From: an uncultured Clostridium sp.
GTDB taxonomy: Bacteria; Bacillota; Clostridia; TANB77; CAG-508
DNA length: 64,000 nucleotides
Assembly: GCA_900555835.1 (NCBI GenBank)
Contig: USMK01000003.1
Location: forward strand, 1 to 64,000
Direction of reading: 5' to 3'
Part shown: positions 34,576 through 44,400 of the stretch, one piece after another
Layout: each line of letters begins with the position of its first letter
Numbering within the stretch: the first letter of the stretch is position 1
The notes under the pieces: generated by a model
Database searches by the model: none
Told to the model about the DNA's origin: nothing
What the model saw: only the letters and a program-made list of their open reading frames with translations
Program-made: the position numbers and the translations under genes

Positions 34576-36136
34576 TTATTCTTCTATTACATTTATTGTA
34601 ATATCCAAGCCATCTAATTTTGCATTAGCTTCTGGCTTACTTTCTTCTATCTTTTCTATATATTTTATATTTAACTGTTTTCCAGAAATTTGTTCTACTA
34701 TATTTTCTATTTCTTTTATACTTTCTGGTTTTGTAAGTACAGTTTTTCCAAATGCAGTTATTCCATTTTTAAATTCTATTTGCAAAGTGTTATTTGCTTC
34801 TTTTGCTTTTGTGTTTATTAAATTTGTATATAGCATAATTTTTCCATTTGCTTTCAGTCGTAATATAACTTCATTCCAGTAACTTACATATTCCCCAGGT
34901 GTTGTAGTAATAACTTTTCTAGGTTTTGTTTCTGTTTTTTTATTTTCTGGAACTTTTGTTGTTACTTTTTGTGGTTCAGATACTGTGTTTACTTGAATTT
35001 TTCCTGTTTTTATTTGATTTTCTAGATTTTCTATTCTTTTTTCTAAATCTTCATTTTTTATTTCTATACAATTTTTAATTATTCCAGACTCAAACATTAT
35101 TGTTTTTTGAGTAGACCATTTCATATCATTTTGTAATTCAGATAAATTGTATATTAGTTTAAGCAATGCTTCTTTTGAAGTTTTATCTGATATTTCTTTT
35201 ATTTTTTCAGTTTCTTCTTTGCTATATATATTTATATTTCCTGTTGTTTTTAATAGTAATATATCTCTTATATATTTTATTATTTCCCATAATAAATTGT
35301 TTAAATCTTTGCCTTCTGTAATTACTTCATTTATTACGTTTAGTGCATTTTCGGCATTTTTTTCTATTATGCTTTGCACAATTTTAGATATATGCTCTAT
35401 TTTAGGAATTCCTACTAATTCTTTTATTTTTTCTTCTGTTACTTTTCCTTCGCTGTCTTGTACACATCTTTCTAATATGCTTATACTATCTCTCATTGCT
35501 CCTTCTGAAAGTGATGCAATTATCTTTAATGCGTCTTCTGTTATTTCAATTTGACTTTCTTTACAGATTATTTTTAATCTTTTTATTATATCTTCATCTG
35601 ATATTTTTTTAAAATCAAATCTCTGACATCTTGAAAGTATTGTTGCTGGAAGCTTTTGTGGTTCTGTTGTTGCTAATATAAATTTAACATGCTCTGGTGG
35701 TTCTTCTAGTGTTTTTAAAAGTGCATTAAATGCACCTGTGGATAACATATGAACCTCATCTATGATGTACACTCTATATTTTGCTACTGTTGGTAGAAAG
35801 TTTACTTCTTCTCTTATACTTCTTATGTCTTCCACACTATTATTTGATGCAGCATCCATTTCCACAACATCTGTTAATGTTCCTTCTAACATAGCTTTGC
35901 AAATTTCACATTCATTACATGGCTCTCCATCTTTACTGTTTGGGCAATTTATTGCTCTTGCAAGAATTTTTGCGGCAGATGTCTTTCCAGTTCCTCTTCC
36001 CCCATTAAATAAATATGCGTGTCCTACTCTATTTGCAATTATTTGATTTTTTAAAGTTCTTGTTATATGTTCTTGTCCGAACCATTTCTTCAAACTTTGT
36101 TGGTCTAAATTTTCTATACAGTGCTGTATATTGCAT
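34576..36136 (-). CDS. dnaX: DNA polymerase III subunit γ/τ, restored by one CGG +1 shift
   Basis: The start is the ATG at 36134-36136, behind AGGGGTGG: MQYTALYRKFRPTKFEEMV (19 codons), then CGG; skipping C gives GQEHITRTLKNQI, the universal DnaX N terminus. The 519-aa product has Walker A GGRGTGKTSA, zinc Cys residues (CPNSKDGEPCNECEIC), DEVHMLS and SRC motifs. DnaX is the essential clamp-loader ATPase; without the shift the N-terminal lid segment is lost. The long open frame further upstream overlaps the SRP RNA and is not coding. ybaB and recR follow. Confidence 0.92.
36076..36079 (-). other. CGG +1 recoding site in dnaX
   Basis: Minus-strand context GTT-C-GGA, 20 codons into the gene; the shift gives EEMVGQEHI. 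Confidence 0.92.
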
Positions 36137-36152
36137 TTTACCACCCCTAAAT

Positions 36153-36274
36153 AATATGGTCTTTCTATGGAAAACATATTATCACATAATACGCTATTTA
36201 TCGCTGCTTTCTTTCGAACCTGACGAGATTCATAGTTTTTTATTGATATATGCTCTCCATACAAAGACCATATT
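36153..36274 (-). ncRNA. ffs: Signal recognition particle RNA (small bacterial type)
   Basis: The minus strand carries the domain IV core GTCAGGTTCGAAAGAAAGCA, close to the canonical GTCAGGTCCGGAAGGAAGCA with an altered tetraloop region. The ends pair: AATATGGTCTTT (5', 36263-36274) with AAAGACCATATT (3', 36153-36164), giving about 122 nt. It lies 16 bases upstream of dnaX, its usual place in Firmicutes. Confidence 0.88.
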
Positions 36275-36332
36275 CATTTTAATTATTATATAATGGATTT
36301 ATTTTTTGTGCAATAGTATTATTGCAATTATT

Positions 36333-37070
36333 TTAAATTCTTTTAAATACAATATTTTTAAGTTCTGTATCTTCTGTTTTTACAATTCCTTTTTGTACAA
36401 TATCTTCTTGCGGTAATTGTAGTGTTATTTCTGCTTTATATTTTTTGTCTGATTCTGTTTGTATAATTAAATTAAATTTTACCTCATATGATATATCTTC
36501 TATTGTTATTCCTAGTTTATTTAACAAAGTACCATCATATGTTATTTTGTCGTCATTTCCTTGATATGTGCCTATGTTTGGAATACAAAAACTAAGTGCA
36601 ATTACTCCACCTTCACTTGTTATTTTTCTGTTTTGTACATCTTTTGTTTTATCTACAATATATGATATTTCTGAATTTATTATATTTTCGTCTGTATATG
36701 TAAATATTTCATTTGTATCATTTTTAGCTGGTGCATAAGCATTTGGTGTTAATTTTCCTTTTGGATTTATTTGTATGTCTTCTATTTTTACATTTTTTAT
36801 ATTTTCATTTGTTTTATATTCAGAATTTCTAGTAATATCAAAATAAATATCTGTATTTTGGTACACATCTATATTCCATTTATATTCTTCTGTTTGATTA
36901 TTTTTACCATTTGCTGTGCTTATTGTTACCATTTTAGTTACCATATATGGCATGTCTTTTTCGCCTTCTACATAGTATTTTAACATAGTAATTGCTATTA
37001 CAGTAATTGCTATTACTATTATTAAAACTCCTAAGTTTATTTCTATGATTTTTCTTTTTTTAGTCTTCAT
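36333..37070 (-). CDS. Membrane-anchored extracytoplasmic protein of unknown function
   Basis: A 245-aa protein with a basic N terminus, one helix (about residues 11-30) and an extracytoplasmic part with regularly alternating polar strands. Motifs include KLTPNAYAPAKNDTNEIF and GVIALSFCIPNIGTYQGND. I do not recognise the family. It lies 24 bases downstream of tadA. Confidence 0.55.
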   Translation of the reverse strand: MKTKKRKIIEINLGVLIIVIAITVIAITMLKYYVEGEKDMPYMVTKMVTISTANGKNNQTEEYKWNIDVYQNTDIYFDITRNSEYKTNENIKNVKIEDIQINPKGKLTPNAYAPAKNDTNEIFTYTDENIINSEISYIVDKTKDVQNRKITSEGGVIALSFCIPNIGTYQGNDDKITYDGTLLNKLGITIEDISYEVKFNLIIQTESDKKYKAEITLQLPQEDIVQKGIVKTEDTELKNIVFKRI

Positions 37071-37094
37071 TTGTCCTCCTATTTTAGGCTTGTA

Positions 37095-37544
37095 CTATTT
37101 CTTTTTTCTTAATTTTTTAAAAAAGTCTTTTAATATATATTCACATTCTTGTTGCATTATTCCTGTTTCCACTTCTACTTTGTGATTAAAATTATATTCT
37201 AATAAATTAAGCACAGAACCACATGCTCCTGTTTTTGGGTCCATTGTGCCTATATATATTTTTTTTATTCTAGAAGAAATTATTGCACCTGCACACATAC
37301 TGCACGGTTCTAAGGTTATATACATTTCACAATCTTTTAATCTCCATGCCTTTAATTTTTTGCTAGCTTTTTGTATCGCCAATATTTCGGCATGTTTTGT
37401 TGTGTCCAATTTTGTTTCTTTTAAATTATGAGCTCTTGCTATAATTTTGCCATCTTTAACTATAACAGCTCCTACTGGCACTTCTTTTTTATTATATGCT
37501 TTTTTCGCCTCTTTTAGTGCTTCTTTCATATATTTTCCCGGCAT
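37095..37544 (-). CDS. tadA: tRNA-specific adenosine deaminase TadA
   Basis: A 149-aa deaminase with the zinc motifs TKHAEILAI (HAE) and LEPCSMCAGAI (PCxxC), plus VPVGAVIVKDGKIIARAHN. It converts A34 of tRNA-Arg(ACG) to inosine, letting it read CGU, CGC and CGA. Its presence fits the tRNA-Arg(ACG) gene at 8457-8533 and leaves CGG unread by that tRNA. ATG start at MPGKYM. Confidence 0.93.
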   Translation of the reverse strand: MPGKYMKEALKEAKKAYNKKEVPVGAVIVKDGKIIARAHNLKETKLDTTKHAEILAIQKASKKLKAWRLKDCEMYITLEPCSMCAGAIISSRIKKIYIGTMDPKTGACGSVLNLLEYNFNHKVEVETGIMQQECEYILKDFFKKLRKKK

Positions 37545-37693
37545 ACTATCTTCCTTTTACTTTTATGTTATTCTTTCTAATTTATTCGACATTAAATTGC
37601 TTTTTCCTTTGTTTCTTGTTTTTTAGCATTTTTTATATATTTATTTTAATTTTATGTTATAATATAAAAAATATTTTTTTAGGAGGTGATTTT

Positions 37694-38422
37694 GTGCTTT
37701 CTGATGTAATACCTAATATATATACTTACAGTATTATTGCAGCAAACCTAATTTTGCTTATATATTTTACTGTAAATATGCGTAAATATTCTGTTCCTAC
37801 ATGGATTGTTATATTTTCAGCTATTGGTGCTGCATTTTTTTCAGCAGTAGGTGCTAGACTTATGTGGGTTTTAGAAGTATTCCCTGATGTGGATATTAGA
37901 GATGTATTTTATTTTGGAGTTGGTGGTTGGCGATTATTAGGAGCATTATTATTTGCAATTATAGCTATTATAGTAATAACTTTTATTTTTAAAAAATATT
38001 ATAATGTTCCTATCCAAAATACTCTTGATATTTGCCTAGAAGGAGCTTTTCTAACTCTCGCACTTGATAAATTTGGTTGTTTGCTTGAAGGTTGTTGTTA
38101 TGGAATAGAAACAACTCTTCCTTGGGGAATGGCTTTTGCAGATGATGGCATTTTAAGACATCCGACTCAGATTTATGAATCTTTTGCATTATTTATGATT
38201 TTTATACTTATTCGTATTCTTAGAAACAAACTTTCAACATCTCAGAGATATGCTCTTGCTATATTTTTATATGTTGTAACAAGGATGTTAATTGAACCTT
38301 TAAGAGTAGAAGCTAGTGTATTTATAGATGGTCCAACACGAATTATTTACTATCTTTTGTTAATTGCTTGTATTTTAATTATATTTAAAGATAAAATATT
38401 GGCTAAAATTAAACAAAAATAA
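37694..38422 (+). CDS. Prolipoprotein diacylglyceryl transferase-like membrane protein
   Basis: The GTG at 37694, seven bases after AGGAGG, gives 242 aa with about seven helices. LDKFGCLLEGCCYG and LRHPTQIYES match the Lgt family, whose HGGL and GRxGNxxNxE motifs are only partly kept (GVGGWRLLGALL, KFGCLLEGCCYG). It may be a true Lgt or a divergent paralogue. It is convergent with the giant surface-protein gene, separated only by a terminator. Confidence 0.75.
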   Translation: MLSDVIPNIYTYSIIAANLILLIYFTVNMRKYSVPTWIVIFSAIGAAFFSAVGARLMWVLEVFPDVDIRDVFYFGVGGWRLLGALLFAIIAIIVITFIFKKYYNVPIQNTLDICLEGAFLTLALDKFGCLLEGCCYGIETTLPWGMAFADDGILRHPTQIYESFALFMIFILIRILRNKLSTSQRYALAIFLYVVTRMLIEPLRVEASVFIDGPTRIIYYLLLIACILIIFKDKILAKIKQK

Positions 38423-38441
38423 GAGAGTTCCTCACTCTCTT
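38421..38441. terminator. Convergent terminator between the Lgt-like and giant surface-protein genes
   Basis: AAGAGAGT and ACTCTCTT form a perfect 8-bp stem followed by T-rich sequence on the plus strand. Confidence 0.8.
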
Positions 38442-38447
38442 ATTTTT

Positions 38448-41400
38448 TTATTTTCTTCTTTTCTTTTTTATTGCAATAATTCCTAATGCTATACTTGATA
38501 ATAATGCTATACTTATAATTATTATATTTTTACTGTAATTTTCTCCTAATGGTTTTGTAATAAGTATTCTTCTTGCCTTTGTTGAATCTACTTCTTTTAT
38601 TTCAACATTTGGAATATAGTTTCCTGTTACTCCTATTTTAGCCCTTCTTCCTGCCGCATTTGTTCTTTTCATTATTTCTAACGAATTGGTATATGATAAC
38701 ATGTCTTTATCATCTTCTGGTGAAATCAATTTAGTTAATGTTAAGTTAAAGCTCCATTCATTTTTTGCATTCTCGTCGTTTTCTAGTTCTTTACTATTTG
38801 CTGGATATATTCCAATTTTGCTTCCATCTGAATTTCTTAAAACTAAAATATTTTGTGCTTTTATACTTTTTTCAACTTCTTTATTGATTTCAACAGTTCC
38901 ATTACCTTTAACTGCCTCTGTGTAATTTCTTAAAGTCTCATCATCTAATTTTTCCCATACTAAATTGTTTTGATCTTTTTCTCTATATATAAGGTTTCCG
39001 TTTATATAACTGTTGATTACATCTGGGAATGTTGCTATTGTAGTTTCTCCTTCTTCAGTATCTTTATAGCTTGCAAAATAATTTTCTAGTGCATCTATTT
39101 CCCCAGTATTTTTTACGGTTATTTTATAGTTAATTGTTATTTGTGCACCTTGCATTATTTCTTCATCCATATATATTGATATCGGTGAACCTGGAACACC
39201 TGGATCCATAACATTTTTATTTAATCCTTTTTCAGTATCAATTATAATGTTTCCATCACTTAATTTTATTTGGATTCCAGTTATTTCTTCTGTTAATTCA
39301 AGTTCTACTTCTGGTCTTAATGTTAAACTTAAATTTATTTGCTCTGCTTTTGTTTTACTTACATTAGATTTAAGTTTTATTTCTTTTGAATGTGCTATCA
39401 TAAATGTTTCATCTGCTAATTCCTTTATTTTGTTATCTTTGTCTACTCCATTTTTCATTGCCTTAATTCCATCTATATTAAGTAATTCAGCTTTTTCAGT
39501 TGCTATGGTTGAAAATGTATTTAATATATATCTTCTTGTTCCTGGTTTTGGATTGCTTTCTTCTCCTTCCAAGTCTTTTGACCAGCTTCTGTTTTTCTTA
39601 ACAGCAGATTCTTCTATAATTTTATTATATAATCCAGTTGTTATAGTATTTGCTATATCATTTTCTTGGTTGATTATATATAAATTTCCACGTCTTGGAG
39701 CTTCCACTGTTCCAAATATTTGCTCTGAAAGTGATGTTAGAATAGTTGATATTTTAACATCTTTGCTATCTGCTACATTTTCTAATGTTGTTATTACTTC
39801 TTCATTTGTTTGTACTGTTTCTTGTCCATCTGTTACAATTATCATTATTTTATTTAGACCATTTTTATATTGTTCACTAGCTTTGGTAATTCCACTAGCA
39901 ATGCTAGTTTCTCCATTTTGTTGTATTTGATTTATATTATTTATAACATCTGTATTGTCTTGTTTTAATTCACCTATTACAGTTGCTTGATTGTTAAATC
40001 CTACTACTCCTATTTTTACTTTTGGTAATTTTTTATTTAATTGTTCTATTAATTGTTTTAATACTTCTTTTGCTTTTTCTAATTTTCCATTACTCATACT
40101 ATTTGAATAATCTAATACAAACATAATTTCCGTATCACTATAATCTTCTTCTATTTCTGGTTTTCCATAAATATCTTCTGTTAATATAGCTTGATAATCT
40201 TGTCCATTATATTTTAGATTATTTTTTAGTTGTTCTTCATCTCCATAAGTAAATTCTACTGTATATAATCCTGATGATAGTCCAATATACCTGTATCCAC
40301 CATCTAATTCAATTGAATCTTCATTTTTGTCTAAATTAGTTAAGGATTTGATTTTTTTCGTTCTTTTTTCTTTTCCTTTTAATTTTATAGAAACTTCTTT
40401 AATTCCTTGTGTACCATCTGGATTTTGTATTGTTTTTCTAAATGTTTCTATTAATTGAACTTTTATATCATTTATTAGTGGTTCATTTGCTTGTCTGATT
40501 CCATCAGCTATTATTTGGTTATTTTTCAATTTTAATGTAATTGGGTCTGCTTCTTCTTTATCTTCTTCGTTTTCTTTTTTCCTCATGTCTTCCCATACAT
40601 TTCCTTCTATAACATTTCCATAATTTATTAGTTCACCATCATCTCCTCTATTCCCTTTGTCTTCTGAATCACTATTATCTCCACCGTTTTTATCTGGAAG
40701 CAATGAATTATCTAGTATAAGCTTATAGTCTGGTGCTTTGTCTTCATCATCTTCATATGCAGATAATTCTTTGTATGGATTTAGATTTCCTGGTTTAGAG
40801 TCTTTGTCTATTAAGCCTGCTGATACTAAATTATTCTCTTTGTTGTAGAATGTTCTATATCCATTGATTTCACTAAAATTCTTTTTAGATTCGTCTCCTT
40901 TGTCTATTCTTATATAGCCATTTTCGTCTTTTAAAACTTTAAATTTTATGTGTATTTCAAGATATTGTCCTTTTACTATTTGTAATTCGGGCCTATCTAA
41001 ATCATTTGTATAAATTTTATTGAATTCACCATAATCATTCTTATCTCCATATTTAGATTTTTCTGACCAATTTAATTCAATTCTGCCATTATTTACAGAG
41101 TTGTTTTCTTCTGTTTCTTCATCAGTTCTTACAACAGCCCACGAACTATTATATTCTAATGATTTGTCAAAATAATCTACTAATTCTGTTATTCTAACTA
41201 TATCATTTTCTCCTGCATTTCTTATTACAATCATGTAATCTACATATGCATCTAATTCACAATCTTTTGCCTCTCCTAATATTTCCTTTATTTGATCATA
41301 TTCAGGATATTCCTCATATTGAGATAATCTCCATTCATAATCGGCTCTATTTACTTTTTGTATATAATTTTTTATCTCAATATTACTATTTATATCTCTT

Positions 41401-44400
41401 ATGTTTTTTCCTGAATGTATATAACTTTGAGTTTCGCCTTTTATTGAAAATGTTGTTTCATATACGTCTAATCTTAAACTTTCGTCTGTTTTTTCTCTTT
41501 CTGCTAGTCCCATATTTACATATGGCTGATTTGTAATTTTAGTTACTGTTGCAAATGGTAATTTTTTTATTTCTAACACAGGATACTTTAAGTTATCTGA
41601 CATTGTTGTTGGGTTTATTGCATATTGTTCTTTTACAAATCCTTTTTCATCTAATGTTATTAAACTACTTTTTCCGTCTGTTTCTTCATATTCTAGGTTC
41701 GTTTCTTTTCCTGAATTTGCAATTGCACCAAATTTGCTTATTTCAGCATATCTATCATTTAATTCCTGTCTTTGTTTTTCTGTTTCTTTTACTTTTGAGC
41801 TTTTAGCATATGTTTCGCCCTTAGAATTATTATAGTAATCATTAACTGTATCGCTTGCTCCTGTGTCTATGTTTATCATATATTTTGTCGTTATATACGT
41901 TTGACCATCATATTCAAATTCTATATCATAATAATATAGTGGTAAATCTTTAAATACATAATATCCATTTTTATCTGTATATGTTTTTGCATATTCTTTA
42001 TTAGATATTCTCTTTCCTTTTTTATCTACTTTGTATGCTCTTACTATAACCTTTTTTATTGCTTCTTCATTTTTCCCCATTAGTCCATCTGTAAAGTTTT
42101 CGTTTCCGTCATTCCACACATTTCCTTTTACATCAAATCCTATTTTAAAGCTATTGTCTTTATCTTTATCTGGCTGGTCTTCCTTTTTATCCTCATCTTC
42201 ATATTTTTGATCATCTTTATCTTCATTTGTTCTGTTGTTTATATATTTTGACAAATCAACTGTTTGAACTCTTTCGTTATACCAACGCTTAGTCCATTCT
42301 AATCTTAATAATTTTTGTGATTCTAATGCATTTCCTCCTGGGTTTACAATTTGTGCTGTTAAATAGAAATATGCACCTATTATGTGTGTTTGTTTTTGGC
42401 CATGTGCACAAACCAATGCATTAGTGTCTTCAACTTCTGTACACCATAATGCATCTATACTATTTTTTGTAATTCTATTGGGTGTCCATTTCACAGTATT
42501 GTAAGTTCCCTCTAATACGGTATATTGAGAGTCTACAACTAATTCTTTATATTTTATAACTATATTTGAAATTCCTTTTATATCTTCTGTATAACTTAAT
42601 TTTATATAAAATTCTTCATTTGGATATGGATATTTGTAATCTTCATCATGTTCTCTCATTACTCTATCTTGTGTATATACAAAGCTCCATTTGTTGTTAA
42701 TTTTGCTTCCATCTAAATTAAATAATTCAAATGAGTCTATATAATTGAATTCAACTTTATCTCTATTTCCAACTTTGGCAAATGATCTATCATAGTCAAT
42801 TTTAAATGGTCCTACATAGATATACGGATTTTCTAATTCTCCATCCCAATATAGGTCTATTCCCTTATCAGCTAAGTATTTAGGTTCATAGTTGTATTTT
42901 ACTCTATCTCTATATTGACTATATAAATCTGCTTCTGTTGCAAGTTCTGTATCATTTGCGGCTTCTATGTTATCTTTACTTATTTCTGTTGAATATATTG
43001 ATTCTTGCGCTTCTGATTTTAGACTGGTATTTTCTTTATAATACCATAAAATATATGCTTCTTTTTCATCTGCATTTCCTTCTTTTAAGTCTTGTCTCTT
43101 AGGAGTTAGTCCAGATTGGAAATACTTACCTATTGAGTATGTTAGTATTGGATTTTTTCCATATATATTAGTGGTTGTTCCAACTACAAATCTTCTTCCT
43201 ACAACATCACCATCTTTTGGAGATTCTACATATTCACTTATTGCATATTCTCCTTCTCCTGCTTCTAGTGTTGCTGTTAATCTAATTCCACTTTCTTTAC
43301 TGATTGCAGGAATTGCTTGTCCTTTTTGAATACAATATAATTTAGGGTTTTCATTTAGTTCTTCATAGGGTATTTTATATCCATCATCTATTAACACATG
43401 TGCGGTTTCTCCTGCATTTCCATTGTAATCTATTGCTTTTATGTGTAAGTATTTTTTGATATATTTTCTATCTATTGTTCTTCCCAAATCATCTATTGTA
43501 TTATCTGGTATTGTATCTTCTTTATCATCTATAATATATGAGAATCCTTGTGTTCCTACTGTAACAGTATTTAATACGGTATTTGACCATATTGGCTCTC
43601 CGTTTTCTTTTGAAATTCCTATTACATAATGCTCATATGTTGTTCCTCTATCTTTTGCAAATACATCAATATATAGTGGTAGAACTCCTTGTGAGTCAAA
43701 GGTATTAGCTTTTATTGTTACTATTGGCTTTTCTGGTCCTGCTATATCTCCTCCTCTGCTATCATTCATTTTTGTATCTTCATCTATAACTGTATATTCT
43801 GCTTTGTCTTCTCTTCTTTCGTATAGTTTATACGTAAATGGTAAATTTGGTGTTACCTTCCATTTTAATAATATTTGGTTTTGTCCTCTTGTATTTGCAA
43901 TACCTCTACTATCTAAATTATCTGCTCCTTGATACTGACTTGTTAATTCTATCGTTTTTGTTATATATGTTAGACTCATATGATATATTTCACTAGCATT
44001 TCCAGCTCCATCAATCGCTCTTATGTGTATATAATATCCGGAATTTATATATTTACTTGGTATAGTTATAAATGTTTCACCTTTTTGTACATATCCTGCT
44101 GTCACATATGATTCTGGAACATCATTTTGTGAACCTACATTAACATCTATTACACTATCCACATCTTTGTCATCTTGCTTTTGTGTTATTGTATATGAAT
44201 ATCCTTTTAATCCTGTGCAAATAGTTGTACGTGTTATATTAGATTTTATCATATTATCTTTTAGATTCGTATTATCTTTTATTGCTTTTGCTATATCCTG
44301 TGGAAGCATTGTTCCTACTCCATAAGTTCCAACTACACAATGTTCATATGTTGTTCCATTGTCTTTTGGTTCATATACTTTAAATAAATATTTAGAATCG

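Noticed and set aside
36137..36264. Long N-terminal extension of dnaX into upstream open frame
   Set aside because: It overlaps the SRP RNA and lacks family similarity; the ATG at 36134 with the CGG shift gives the universal N terminus.
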